Part shown: positions 25,503 through 34,490 of the stretch, piece after piece
How positions within the stretch are numbered: position 1 is the first letter of the stretch
How the letters are laid out: the number at the start of each line of letters is the position of its first letter
Source: Crocosphaera chwakensis CCY0110
GTDB taxonomy: Bacteria > Cyanobacteriota > Cyanobacteriia > Cyanobacteriales > Microcystaceae
Direction of reading: 5' to 3'
Assembly (NCBI RefSeq): GCF_000169335.1
Contig: NZ_AAXW01000009.1
Span: forward strand, 80,597-144,596
DNA: 64,000 nt
Notes under the pieces: generated by a model
The model's database searches: none
What the model saw: only the letters and a program-made list of their open reading frames with translations
What the model was told of the DNA's origin: nothing
Made by a program: the position numbers and the translations under genes

Positions 25503-26282
25503 TTACTCTCCAACTCCACCATAACCGACTAATTTTGAATTTAACTCAACTACTTGACCAATAATAGCGATCGCAGGTGCTTCAAAATTTGCTGTTTCTA
25601 CCTGTTCAATAATCGTTTCTAACATCCCTATTAACTGTTCTTGTTCGGGCCTGGTTCCCCAACGAATTAAAGCGATAGGAGTCTCGGAAGTCAACCCACC
25701 TTCTTGCAATGCAGTAACAATATTATTGAGGTTATGAACCCCCATATAAATAACAATCGTTTCCGAACCTTGTGCGATCGCAGTCCAATTAATATCCGGT
25801 CGATATTTTCCCACTGCTTCGTGACCGGTTACAAAGGTAACAGAAGAACTATAACCACGATGAGTCACAGGAATACCCGCATACGCAGGGGCCGCAATAC
25901 CGGAAGTAATTCCTGGAACCACTTCTACAGGAACCCCTGCATTAACCAAGTCTTCCATCTCTTCCCCTCCGCGTCCGAAAACGAAGGGATCACCTCCTTT
26001 GAGACGAACCACCACAGGATACTGTCGCGCTTTCTCGATTAAAATTTGGGTGGTTTCTGCTTGCAACTTAGAATGACGACCCCGACGTTTTCCTGCATCG
26101 ATTTTAACGGCTTTGTCACCGATCATATCCAAGATCGGAGGGCTTACCAGCGCGTCATAAACCACCACATCAGCGTGTTCAAGCAATGTTTTACCTTTTA
26201 AGGTCATTAACCCTGGATCGCCTGGTCCTGCGCCGACTAAATAGACTTTTCCTAAACAAGTTTCGCTGATATTTTGCGTCAT
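25503..26282 (-). CDS. cobA: uroporphyrinogen-III C-methyltransferase
   Basis: A 259-residue SAM-dependent methyltransferase that converts uroporphyrinogen III to precorrin-2, the branch point to sirohaem and cobalamin. Family pieces are VYLVGAGPGDPGLMTLKGK, ADVVVYDALVSPPIL, VVRLKGGDPFVFGRGGEE and VPGITSGIAAPAYAGIPVTH. Only the methyltransferase part is present, without the CysG oxidase/chelatase domain. The likely next enzyme, a CbiX-type chelatase, lies 49 bases upstream on the same strand, so both probably form a two-gene unit. Confidence 0.95.
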   Translation of the reverse strand: MTQNISETCLGKVYLVGAGPGDPGLMTLKGKTLLEHADVVVYDALVSPPILDMIGDKAVKIDAGKRRGRHSKLQAETTQILIEKARQYPVVVRLKGGDPFVFGRGGEEMEDLVNAGVPVEVVPGITSGIAAPAYAGIPVTHRGYSSSVTFVTGHEAVGKYRPDINWTAIAQGSETIVIYMGVHNLNNIVTALQEGGLTSETPIALIRWGTRPEQEQLIGMLETIIEQVETANFEAPAIAIIGQVVELNSKLVGYGGVGE

Positions 26283-26299
26283 ATTTGATTATTTCCTCT

Positions 26300-26340
26300 G
26301 TTATCAGTGATCAGTGAACAGTTACCAGTGATTAGTTATC
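26300..26340. repeat. ATCAGTGA/ACAGTTA tandem-type repeat
   Basis: Loosely repeated units TTATCAGTGA, TCAGTGAACAG, TTACCAGTGA and TTAGTTATC run between cobA and the chelatase gene and overlap the last codons of the latter. The same family appears at 27393-27463 and 62287-62320. Such short degenerate repeats are common between cyanobacterial genes. Confidence 0.6.
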
Positions 26341-27210
26341 TATCAACTGACTAACCATCAATTGAGCTAATTCTGGGGTTGCGCCTAGGGGTTGTCCTAA
26401 GTTAAGTTGAGTTTGGGGTAAACTATTCTGTAACTGTTGGACTTGTTCTTTAATCACTGTAGTAATGCCTCCTGTGAAGAGAAAATAAGGCACAATAGTA
26501 ATCTGTGTTTTCCCTTGTTTCACTAAAGCATCAACTTGGTCTGATAAACTGGGTTCAATACTCCAATAAGCTACCTTAGCGTTTAATTGAGAAGCGATCG
26601 CTTCAACCGAATCATTTCCCCCATGACGACGACTACCATGAGCGATAATAATTCTAGCGTTTTGGGGATGACTTGAGAACTGACGGGCGATAATCTTAAT
26701 TAACCCTTTATAACTCCCCAAATAGGGACATAATTCTATGTTTATTTTAGGGTTTATTGTTTCTTGGGCTATGGCTATTTCTCTGGGGATATCTTCTCTA
26801 ACATGAACCCCAGGTAAGAGAAATAAAGGCACAATTTTTAGATTGTTAATGCCCATATTTTGAAGTTTCGTAACAAATTGTTGAATTTTCTGGGATAAAG
26901 AGACTTCAGATAATTCTAAGGACGCTGTTTCTACTATAGTGAGTTGGGGGGCAATAACGACACTATTTCGCCCTCCTATTTTTTTCCGCAAGGTTTTCCT
27001 AAAGTAATAGTTTGGTTTCTCTTCTAAGATTTCGTTGTTACTCTTTTCTCGTTGGTTAAACGAAGATACTGTAGAAGAATTGTCATGATGATTGAATTTG
27101 AGGTGTTTAAGTTCTTCTTCTACCAAATAGGATAGACGTTCTAAAGCAATTTGAGGCCGTGGATCACGACTTCCGTGGGAAACGAGAAGATAAGCTGATG
27201 TTAAAGTCAA
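26332..27210 (-). CDS. sirohydrochlorin chelatase, two-module CbiX type
   Basis: A 292-residue enzyme that inserts iron or cobalt into sirohydrochlorin. Two related modules are visible: the first begins YLLVSHGSRDPRPQIALERL and carries LTIVETASLELSEVSLSQKI, the second contains IIIAHGSRRHGGNDSVEAIA and ITIVPYFLFTGGIT. The SHGSR/AHGSR histidines are expected metal ligands. Between residues 42 and 82 there is a low-complexity Ser/Asn/Lys-rich insertion that may be a loop. cobA lies just downstream, giving two successive steps of the same pathway. Confidence 0.87.
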   Translation of the reverse strand: MTLTSAYLLVSHGSRDPRPQIALERLSYLVEEELKHLKFNHHDNSSTVSSFNQREKSNNEILEEKPNYYFRKTLRKKIGGRNSVVIAPQLTIVETASLELSEVSLSQKIQQFVTKLQNMGINNLKIVPLFLLPGVHVREDIPREIAIAQETINPKINIELCPYLGSYKGLIKIIARQFSSHPQNARIIIAHGSRRHGGNDSVEAIASQLNAKVAYWSIEPSLSDQVDALVKQGKTQITIVPYFLFTGGITTVIKEQVQQLQNSLPQTQLNLGQPLGATPELAQLMVSQLIDN

Positions 27211-27352
27211 GGTCTATATTAAAGAATTCCGTATGTTTTTATCATAAGGCAATTGTCTAACTGTCATCTTTTAGTGGTCATTTGCTTAAACAAAAGGCTA
27301 AGCTAACTATATTAACTAAATCGTGCAACTAATTTAAAGTTAAGTCTTAGAT

Positions 27353-27463
27353 GGGGAGTCAGGAGTCAGGAGTCAGAAAAGAATATGTTCTGGTCACTAA
27401 TAACTGATAACTGTTCACTGATACTTCGACAATAGCTCAGTACAAGTAACTGATAACTGAATT
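27353..27463. repeat. degenerate short repeats upstream of ABC transporter
   Basis: Three AGTCAGG-type units at 27356-27378 are followed by TAACTGATAACTG units at 27400-27413 and again at 27447-27459, with TGTTCACTGATAC between them. They fill the space before the ABC ATPase start and probably overlap its promoter. They match the repeats at 26300, 34433 and 62287 in style. Confidence 0.6.
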
Positions 27464-28417
27464 ATGATAGCCTCAGAATTAGCGATCGCCACCTCTAACC
27501 TTACCAAGCAATTTGAACGTCATATTGCGGTCAATAAGCTAGAATTAGAGGTACAACCAGGAGAAGTTTACGGTTTAATTGGACCTAATGGTGCCGGAAA
27601 AACCACGTTGATGCGAATGTTGGCTGCTGTCGAAGAACCTACTACAGGGGAAATTCATATTTATGGCGATCGCTTATTAACGGATAATAGTCACCCTCGT
27701 CTCAAGCAAAAATTAGGCTATCTTCCCGATGATTTTCCTTTATATGAAGACCTCAATGTTTGGGATTATTTAGATTATTTTGCTAGACTGTATCACCTTA
27801 GATTACCCCATCGTCGTCGTCGTATTCAAGAAGTTCTAGAATTAGTCCAATTAACCAGTAAAAAAAACAGTAATATCAAAACCCTTTCACGGGGAATGAA
27901 ACAACGATTAAGTTTAGCTAGAACTATCTTACATGATCCCCTTTTACTACTATTAGATGAACCAGTTTCCGGATTAGATCCCATTGCTAGAATGCAGTTT
28001 AGGGAAGTAATTAGAATCTTACAAAGCGTAGGAATGACGGTATTAATTTCTTCCCATGTATTAAGTGATTTAGCAGAATTATGTACTTCTGTTGGTATTA
28101 TGGAACTGGGATCGTTAGTAGAAAGTACCTCACTAAAAGACCTCTATGAACGATTGTCCCATCAACAAATTATTATCAAAACATTAGGGGATTTAAACCA
28201 ATTACAACAAGAATTAAAAGGTTTTCCGAATGTAGAAGAATGGGAAATCATTTCCCATCAAAATAGTTTACGAGTTAACTTTGCTGGAGGAGACGAAGAA
28301 AGTGCCAAATTACTAAAACATCTCATTCATAAAGAAATTCCCATTGCTGAATTTCACTGCACTCAAGAAGACTTAGAGTCTATTTTTCTCAATTTAGACC
28401 ATAAACAAGCATCATAA
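27464..28417 (+). CDS. ABC transporter ATP-binding protein
   Basis: A 317-residue ABC ATPase of the ABC-2/CcmA-like type. Walker A is GPNGAGKTTLMRM, the signature is LSRGMKQRLSLA, Walker B is LLLLLDEPVSGLDP, and the switch His is in LISSHVLSDLAEL. A C-terminal domain of about 80 residues follows the ATPase, common in exporters with large substrates. The permease gene follows after 43 bases with a TAGGAGGA ribosome site, so the two form an exporter. Substrate is unknown. Confidence 0.93.
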   Translation: MIASELAIATSNLTKQFERHIAVNKLELEVQPGEVYGLIGPNGAGKTTLMRMLAAVEEPTTGEIHIYGDRLLTDNSHPRLKQKLGYLPDDFPLYEDLNVWDYLDYFARLYHLRLPHRRRRIQEVLELVQLTSKKNSNIKTLSRGMKQRLSLARTILHDPLLLLLDEPVSGLDPIARMQFREVIRILQSVGMTVLISSHVLSDLAELCTSVGIMELGSLVESTSLKDLYERLSHQQIIIKTLGDLNQLQQELKGFPNVEEWEIISHQNSLRVNFAGGDEESAKLLKHLIHKEIPIAEFHCTQEDLESIFLNLDHKQAS

Positions 28418-28460
28418 TTGATGAAACTAACTCACACAAAAATTTAGGAGGAATAAGTCA

Positions 28461-30185
28461 ATGTTATTGACCTATATTGATAAATTCGGGGACTGGAATC
28501 CCCAATTGTCACGAGAATTAAAAGGACGTTTTAAACTTCGTAATTTATCAATTGCTGCTGTTATTGCTATTGGTATTCAAGTTTTATTACTATTAACTTT
28601 TAGTGGGGAACTTCCCATCGATCCTAATACAATAGATGCCCCTCCATTTCAATATAGTCGCTATTGTACGGCTACACCACCAGAGAATTCTTATCCTCCT
28701 TATAATCAACTATATTGTATTAAAGATTTAGTAGGAAATTGGGTCATTAATTGGCAACTTTGGTGGTTAGATATCTTTAAAATTCTTAGTGTCACTGGTT
28801 TATTTATTTTATTAGTAACAGGAACTTATTTACTGATTGCCGATTTATCCAAAGAAGAAAATAAAGGAACCTTAAACTTTATTCGGTTAACCCCTCGATC
28901 TTCTAACAATATTCTTTTAGGAAAAATGTTAGGAGTTCCTGCTATCATTTATTTCTTGTGTTCACTTCTATTTCCTTTACATTTAATCGCTGGATTTCAA
29001 GCCCATATTTCTCCTAATTTGATGCTTGCCTATTATGCAATAATCATAGTTAGTTGTGGCTTTTTCTATAGTCTGTCTTTGTTCTTTGCTTTAGTAAGTT
29101 CAAAGTTAGGAGGATTTCAATCTTTTTTAGGAAGCGGACTTGTTTTACAATTTCTGTTGATAACAACAAGTATCCTTTTATCTTCCCATGATTTTATTTC
29201 CCATACTCCCTTAGATTGGTTTATATTGTTTTATCCAGGAACTGTTTTAGCTTACTTAGTTGAGTCTGCCTATATTCCCGTAAAAACTACTCAAATTGAC
29301 TACGAAACCCTCCATCAATTTGCTTGGTATGGTAAACAATTTTGGCAAAATTCTTTTTTAGGAATTAGCTTTATTTTTGCTAATTATTGCCTTTGGACTT
29401 ATTGGATACAACAAGCATTAAACCGTCGTTTTCGTAACCCTAATGCCACCTGGATAAGTAAACTCAATAGTTATGGAATTTCAGCCAGTTTTATTATTAT
29501 CGCCACAGGATTTGTCTTTCAATCAGGTCGTCGCGGAAGATTTGAATATCACATTTTTGACAATTTTATTGTCTTACAAATGTTTATGATTCTCTTTGCT
29601 GGTTTGTTAATAATAGCCTTAAGTCCTCACCGTCAAACTTTATTTGATTGGGCAAGATATCGTCATCAAACCCCTCAAAATCGTCGTTCTCTTCTACGAG
29701 ATTTAATTTTAGGAGAAAAAAGCCCCTCAACCTTGGCGATCGCTATTAATTTAGGCATTATGTTTGCCTATCTTATCCCAACAATATTAATAGCACCTTT
29801 AAACGATCCTTTTGCTGTTTTAGTCGGATTATTTATCAGCCTAAATCTGTTAATTATTTATGCTGTAATTAGTCAAAGAATTCTCTTATTTAAACTACCA
29901 AAACCCACTTTAATTGCTACTGTAGTTATTGGTGTTTTGGTGGTAGTTCCGCCTGTTATGTTTGCCATATTACAACTGACCCCCCGCGAAGTTGCAACCC
30001 CTTGGCTATTTACTATTTTCAGTTTAGCTGCTTTCGATCACTATCTAGATACGATCACCTTTATGTCAGTTATCTTTCCTTTATTAAGTCAATGGGGACT
30101 CATTGCGTTAGGTAGCTACGAAATGAGCAAACGTTTACAAAAAGTAGGAGAATCTGAAACTAAATCATTATTAATGAATAGTTAA
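28461..30185 (+). CDS. ABC transporter permease
   Basis: A 574-residue integral membrane protein with about 12 hydrophobic segments in two groups. The first segment is LSIAAVIAIGIQVLLLLTF, and a loop of about 80 residues with several Cys, Tyr and Pro (for example RYCTATPPENSYPPYN) lies between it and the second, probably outside. Then come ILSVTGLFILLVTGTYLLIA and LSKEENKGTLNFIRLTPRSS, the latter a motif common in ABC-2 permeases with the ATPase contact helix. It pairs with the ATPase gene just upstream. The substrate is not evident. Confidence 0.88.
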   Translation: MLLTYIDKFGDWNPQLSRELKGRFKLRNLSIAAVIAIGIQVLLLLTFSGELPIDPNTIDAPPFQYSRYCTATPPENSYPPYNQLYCIKDLVGNWVINWQLWWLDIFKILSVTGLFILLVTGTYLLIADLSKEENKGTLNFIRLTPRSSNNILLGKMLGVPAIIYFLCSLLFPLHLIAGFQAHISPNLMLAYYAIIIVSCGFFYSLSLFFALVSSKLGGFQSFLGSGLVLQFLLITTSILLSSHDFISHTPLDWFILFYPGTVLAYLVESAYIPVKTTQIDYETLHQFAWYGKQFWQNSFLGISFIFANYCLWTYWIQQALNRRFRNPNATWISKLNSYGISASFIIIATGFVFQSGRRGRFEYHIFDNFIVLQMFMILFAGLLIIALSPHRQTLFDWARYRHQTPQNRRSLLRDLILGEKSPSTLAIAINLGIMFAYLIPTILIAPLNDPFAVLVGLFISLNLLIIYAVISQRILLFKLPKPTLIATVVIGVLVVVPPVMFAILQLTPREVATPWLFTIFSLAAFDHYLDTITFMSVIFPLLSQWGLIALGSYEMSKRLQKVGESETKSLLMNS

Positions 30186-30200
30186 TACTTAATAAGTATC

Positions 30201-30237
30201 GAGGGGAATAGAAAGATCATCTTACCTGTTCCCTCTT
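30201..30237. terminator. weak hairpin between convergent genes
   Basis: GAGGGGAA at 30201-30208 can pair with TTCCCTC at 30229-30235 with one bulge. It is between the ABC permease and the convergent DUF4335 gene. No clear T-run follows directly, so the call is weak. Confidence 0.35.
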
Positions 30238-30295
30238 GTCTATCTTTGTAAGTAGCCGATAGATAATTAGAATTAGTATGATAAACAATCACTGC

Positions 30296-30955
30296 TCACT
30301 GTTGAGGAGGAGTTTCTGAGGAGGGTTGTCCTAATGGTACAGTTTCCGTAGGCGGTGCCGATAAATCTGGTTCAGGTTCCTTGACTTCAGGAGACGGAAT
30401 AAAGAATAAAGCAAACCCTGCTACCACTAAACTAGCAATTCCTAAAGTAGCAGGAATTGCTCGCTGAGCTAAAGGCTCATCTGGGGGACGATAACGACGG
30501 GATAACGGTCTTAATTGTAAGCTTAAATTAGGTAATGTCTGACTATCGGCAATAAATTGGTCAATTGCTTCGACTAAATCAAATAATTGTACCGTTGTTA
30601 AAATGATTTCTACGGGTTTGTCTGTTTGAGTAGATGGATGCCAAATCAAACGATGAACATCTTGGCCAGAGACTCTCTCAATATTAATCCCATCTTCTTC
30701 AGCTTGACTCTGGACAGGATGAGGTATCCCGCTAAGATATCCCTGAGCGTATTCACTCACTGTTTTCACTAAATTCTCTAGTAAACTAGAACCCCCTTGC
30801 AGTTTGTTAGCAATTCCCATAAACCGACATTCAGTATTAACTAAAATTGAGAGTACAGGACGAGGGTCTGTGCTATCAGTAGAAGAAATATTATTATTTA
30901 ACCCTTCTAAAATGAGCGTACAATTGGGTAAATTATACTGACGTTGAATATTCAC
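30296..30955 (-). CDS. DUF4335 family protein
   Basis: A 219-residue cyanobacterial protein (DUF4335). The N-terminal 165 residues form a soluble domain starting MNIQRQYNLPNCTLILEGL, followed by a basic RPLSRRYRPP linker, one membrane helix (ATLGIASLVVAGFALFFI) and a Pro/Glu-rich tail. It is therefore probably anchored with the domain on one side. It overlaps the DUF3038 gene by four bases, and this pair is conserved in cyanobacteria, so the two likely work together. Function is unknown. Confidence 0.85.
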   Translation of the reverse strand: MNIQRQYNLPNCTLILEGLNNNISSTDSTDPRPVLSILVNTECRFMGIANKLQGGSSLLENLVKTVSEYAQGYLSGIPHPVQSQAEEDGINIERVSGQDVHRLIWHPSTQTDKPVEIILTTVQLFDLVEAIDQFIADSQTLPNLSLQLRPLSRRYRPPDEPLAQRAIPATLGIASLVVAGFALFFIPSPEVKEPEPDLSAPPTETVPLGQPSSETPPQQ

Positions 30956-31581
30956 GCAACCTCCCCGTCAAATAAACTAATCCAAAATCGTTGCATTCCA
31001 GCAGTACCTGTACAAAATAATAGCTGTTTTAATAAAAATAGGGCGAGTTCATTTAATTGATCTTCCGAACTCAGATAAACAGATACTTTAGCACGACGGG
31101 GATTCATACGACTACGAAAATGAGCGCGGAATTGATCTAAATATTCAGCTAACAGAAAATGACAAGTGACTGGTAAGCCTTTTTGGTGCATTTGCTGCTC
31201 TGCTAGTAATAATTGGCGAATTTGAACTGTTAGAGGCTTAACACGGTAATTAGCAATAATAACCAACGCTTTTGCTTGTTCTATGGTTAACGTATCACGA
31301 GTATAAGCCCTTCGCCAAGGATTCGTAGAACGCAGTCGCCACAGTGCAATGCGATTTTTAATAATTTTTTCGAGACTAAAGTGTTTAATCGTGGTTAACA
31401 TCTGCTCTGATGCCCCTAATTCTAATGCTTCAAGCGCAAGTAGTAAAAGGTCGATATGTTGTTGAATACGACCAGCACATCGTTGTCCAGAAATGGTGAA
31501 GTCTGGTAAAACATCTAAAATAATTGGTTTTGACTCAACAGAAGGATTAGAATCGGCCATTGTGGTTGTAGAAGAACTCAT
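30952..31581 (-). CDS. DUF3038 family protein
   Basis: A 209-residue helical, soluble protein (DUF3038), also mainly cyanobacterial. Visible pieces are QRCAGRIQQHIDLLLLALEA, NRIALWRLRSTNPWRR and a C-terminal LLFCTGTAGMQRFWISLFDG. Its stop overlaps the start of the DUF4335 gene (ATGA-type junction), showing translational coupling. No catalytic motif was recognised. The role is unknown but tied to the DUF4335 membrane protein by operon. Confidence 0.85.
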   Translation of the reverse strand: MSSSTTTMADSNPSVESKPIILDVLPDFTISGQRCAGRIQQHIDLLLLALEALELGASEQMLTTIKHFSLEKIIKNRIALWRLRSTNPWRRAYTRDTLTIEQAKALVIIANYRVKPLTVQIRQLLLAEQQMHQKGLPVTCHFLLAEYLDQFRAHFRSRMNPRRAKVSVYLSSEDQLNELALFLLKQLLFCTGTAGMQRFWISLFDGEVA

Positions 31582-31678
31582 CTTACCATAGCATCAGACA
31601 TCATATCCCAAATGAATAGGACTTGTGAACTTTAATCAATATAACGTCTTTATTTAACTTGACAACAGGATACTCCGC

Positions 31679-32860
31679 TTAATTCTGAGATAAGCGTTGT
31701 ACAGACTGTCCTCCCAATAACTCGTGAGCTTCGGCTAAATAGTCGGGGATTTTTTTTTGATGGGGACTACGACTTAAACAACTAGATAAATCTAATTGTT
31801 TGGCATTTTCTGCATTTTTTCCAGGAAACCAATGTCCCCCATTTCCTAACAAATTATAGCGCATTTTTCCATATTCAGTCATGTCATAAGCTAAAGCTAA
31901 ATTTCTCAACCATAAAATCGTTTTAATATTAATATTGCCTGGGATTTCTTCATAGTCGGGTAGCCCTTGATCCCAAGTATTAACCCAATCTTCCCCTAAC
32001 ACTTTGATAGATTCTTCTTCTAATTTAGCCAAAATAGGCTTTAATATGGGTTGCGGATCATCTAACAACGAAAGAGTCTTTAAATGTTCATCAAAATCTG
32101 TCGGACGAGCAGCCCCTAAACTAAGGGTATGAACTTCTGGGTGGGATAAACAAAAAAGATCATTAAATACCATCGGGCTTAACGGTTTGCATAATTCCAC
32201 TAATTTTTTCGGGGGATCATATAGTTTTCCACCCTTATCAGAAGGACTAATAATAAACACTCCCATATCATGTTTTTTAGCAGCTTCGATGGCAGACCAA
32301 TTAACTTGATTAATATAGTACCAATGAAGATTAACGTAATCAAATTCGTCAGTTTCTATGGTTTTTTTGATAATATCCGTAGGTCCGTGAGTTGAAAAGC
32401 CAATAAAACGAACTTTCCCTTGTTCTTGTAACTTTCTCGCCTCTTCTAAACAGCCTCCAGGACGAACACAATAGTCTAAAATTTGTTCAGTATTAATACC
32501 ATGTAATCCCACTAAATCTACATAGTCTAATTGTAAAAATTTCAAAGATTGATTAAATTTTTGCCGAAACTCTTTAGGATCTTCTTTAGGAGAAACTTTG
32601 GTTTGAATAATTAATTTTTCCCTAGGTAACTTAGGTAATACTTTTCCTAGTTGCATCTCTGATGTTCCGTACCCTCTGGCGGTTTCAATATGATTAATTC
32701 CTACCTCTAAAGAACGGTTAATTGTTGCTTCTAAATTACGCTGATTATTTCGAGGAATTTGCCAACTCGGAACATCTTTCCACTTGTATTGATAACGCAT
32801 ACCTCCACAGGAAAATACAGGCATTTCTAACTCGGTGCGGCCAAATCTTCGATATTTCAT
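31679..32860 (-). CDS. aldo/keto reductase, long form
   Basis: A 393-residue member of the aldo/keto reductase superfamily. MKYRRFGRTELEMPVFSCGG opens the barrel, NHIETARGYGTSEMQLG carries Asp-equivalent Glu and the catalytic Tyr, IIQTKV the Lys, and YVDLVGLHGI the His. The usual catalytic Asp at the second strand is Glu here. The barrel is followed by about 90 extra residues with ALAYDMTEYGKMRYNLLGNG, as in a subgroup that in some members binds an iron-sulfur cluster, but only one Cys (SSCLSRS) is left. Transcribed alone, in the same direction as the SDR gene upstream. Substrate unknown. Confidence 0.88.
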   Translation of the reverse strand: MKYRRFGRTELEMPVFSCGGMRYQYKWKDVPSWQIPRNNQRNLEATINRSLEVGINHIETARGYGTSEMQLGKVLPKLPREKLIIQTKVSPKEDPKEFRQKFNQSLKFLQLDYVDLVGLHGINTEQILDYCVRPGGCLEEARKLQEQGKVRFIGFSTHGPTDIIKKTIETDEFDYVNLHWYYINQVNWSAIEAAKKHDMGVFIISPSDKGGKLYDPPKKLVELCKPLSPMVFNDLFCLSHPEVHTLSLGAARPTDFDEHLKTLSLLDDPQPILKPILAKLEEESIKVLGEDWVNTWDQGLPDYEEIPGNINIKTILWLRNLALAYDMTEYGKMRYNLLGNGGHWFPGKNAENAKQLDLSSCLSRSPHQKKIPDYLAEAHELLGGQSVQRLSQN

Positions 32861-32913
32861 GATCAGTAATCAATAATTAAAGAACTTAGGAGAATAACTA
32901 TTTTTCAAGCAAT

Positions 32914-33537
32914 TTAAGCTGCATCGGGTTGAGTGATTATTTCTAGAATTCGTTGCTGATATTCATTGTTAAACAGAGAATCTACGCAAACTTGAGCAAC
33001 TTTTGATCGAGGAATACTTCCTTCAAACAGAGTATCTGCGGATGACACCAAAATTGGATTTGAGTTATCCTCGTTCTTAAGACCACCAGGACGGACAATC
33101 GTGTATTTCAAGCCACTATTTTCTAAATAGGTTTCTGCTTGTTTTTTCCAATATAAAACTAACCAAAAAAGATTAAGGGGATGAAAAAATTTCGAGACAC
33201 AAAGGGAAGAAACTAACACAAACTGTTCTATTCCTTGCTTTTTAGCAACATCGACTAAATTTTTTGTCCCTTGATAGTCCACCTGATAAGGGCCGCTAGG
33301 ATCAAGACTCGGTGTTGCACCCGTTGCACACAGTAATACAGTGCATCCTGTCATAGCTTTAGTCAAACTGTCCACGTCAAGGACATCACCCACGGCTAAC
33401 TCGACTTCGGGGGGTAAAATATTTTTTCCTTTGTCTTGATCTCTAACTAATGCTCTGACAGGGATTTGACGATTGACCAATTCTTGGACAATTCTACGAC
33501 CTGTCTCTCCGGTTCCACCAGCTACCAATGCTTTCAT
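32914..33537 (-). CDS. NAD(P)-binding atypical SDR protein
   Basis: A protein of about 207 residues with the atypical short-chain dehydrogenase fold (SDR_a5/NmrA-like). MKALVAGGTGETGRRIVQEL has the GxxGxxG dinucleotide loop. The partial active-site pattern is weak, as is usual in this group; FVLVSSLCVS and YLENSGLKYTIVRPGGL are conserved strand-helix pieces. The ATG at 33537 has an AAGGAG ribosome site; a GTG two codons earlier is less likely. Plant and algal relatives act in chlorophyll or photosystem assembly, but for this one no function can be given. Confidence 0.85.
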   Translation of the reverse strand: MKALVAGGTGETGRRIVQELVNRQIPVRALVRDQDKGKNILPPEVELAVGDVLDVDSLTKAMTGCTVLLCATGATPSLDPSGPYQVDYQGTKNLVDVAKKQGIEQFVLVSSLCVSKFFHPLNLFWLVLYWKKQAETYLENSGLKYTIVRPGGLKNEDNSNPILVSSADTLFEGSIPRSKVAQVCVDSLFNNEYQQRILEIITQPDAA

Positions 33538-33683
33538 CGTCACACTCCTTGAACTTCATCTAAAATGGATACTGTAACATTTCTTTATTGTATGAAGTTT
33601 CCTAACTTTCGTAACAGTCTAGAAGTCTGATGGCCCGATAGCTACTCCAAAATCTCTGTAAACTAACTGATTAAGAAATCGTT

Positions 33684-34427
33684 ATGCAATGTCAATGGCT
33701 CAATAATCATCCCAATAAGGTCTCTGAGGTATCTTTGGGTAATCTTGAAGATAAACAGGCTACTCAATCTTTAGAAGTCACTCCTGTTCATTTTAAGACC
33801 CAATTCGCAGGGTATATGGAAATGTATAGTGATGCTGACACCGTCGCCAACTACCTCAATGCTCATCAAAGATGGTTTTGTCGTTGTGCAGCACCGATGA
33901 AAACCGAACCGATTGGCAATAACGGTTATATTTTAACAGTGGGACGATTTGGCTCTTTTGGCTACGACGTAGAACCTAAATTGGCTGTTGTTCTAGAACC
34001 TTCAGTCAATGGAGTTTACGATATGCACAGTATTCCTATTCCTGATGAACCCTACTTAGGCTATGAGGTCGACTATCAAGCCTCTATGAGCATAAAAGAA
34101 ATCCCTAGTCATTTAGCTAACTCAGGATTAGAAAAAGCTTTCAGAAAACATGATAACCCTCAGTTACCTGAGATGATTACCAAAGTAGAATGGCATTTAG
34201 CGATGGATGTGGCAGTGCAGTTTCCTAAATTTATTCATAAGCTGCCTTTATCTATGATCCAAAAAACAGGCGATCGTTTATTAACTCAAATTGTCCGTCA
34301 AATTTCTCCCCGGTTAACCTACAAAGTTCAAGAAGATTTTCATAGCGGACATAACCTGCCCATTCCTCCTAAAACCAGTCGCCATCTTGAGAAAATTGAA
34401 GAATCTAGTTTAGACGAAGCAGCTTAG
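33684..34427 (+). CDS. DUF1997 family protein
   Basis: A 247-residue protein of the DUF1997 family, found in cyanobacteria and plastids. The central domain spans about residues 40-215: FAGYMEMYSDADTVANYLN, HQRWFCRCAAPMKTEPIG, and GRFGSFGYDVEPKLAVVLEP. This arrangement suggests a START-like lipid- or pigment-binding fold, which is inference. No signal peptide or membrane helix is visible. It is divergent from the SDR gene with 146 bases between. Function unknown. Confidence 0.8.
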   Translation: MQCQWLNNHPNKVSEVSLGNLEDKQATQSLEVTPVHFKTQFAGYMEMYSDADTVANYLNAHQRWFCRCAAPMKTEPIGNNGYILTVGRFGSFGYDVEPKLAVVLEPSVNGVYDMHSIPIPDEPYLGYEVDYQASMSIKEIPSHLANSGLEKAFRKHDNPQLPEMITKVEWHLAMDVAVQFPKFIHKLPLSMIQKTGDRLLTQIVRQISPRLTYKVQEDFHSGHNLPIPPKTSRHLEKIEESSLDEAA

Positions 34428-34432
34428 TCTTC

Positions 34433-34457
34433 GGAGAAGTCAGGAGACAGGAGTCAG
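34433..34457. repeat. AGTCAGGAG-type short repeat
   Basis: GAGAAGTCAGGAGACAGGAG then TCAG lies in the 63 bases between the convergent DUF1997 and M23 genes. It resembles the units at 27356-27378. A T-rich GCCTCCTGCC stretch follows and could pair with it as a terminator. Confidence 0.5.
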
Positions 34458-34490
34458 AATAATTAATGACTTTTTGCCTCCTGCCTATTT

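Noticed and set aside
25704..26042. 112-codon frame opposite cobA
   Set aside because: It is antisense to a clear cobA reading frame and resembles no protein.
27353..27463. Possible CRISPR array
   Set aside because: Units are short, degenerate and lack regular unique spacers; no cas genes are nearby.
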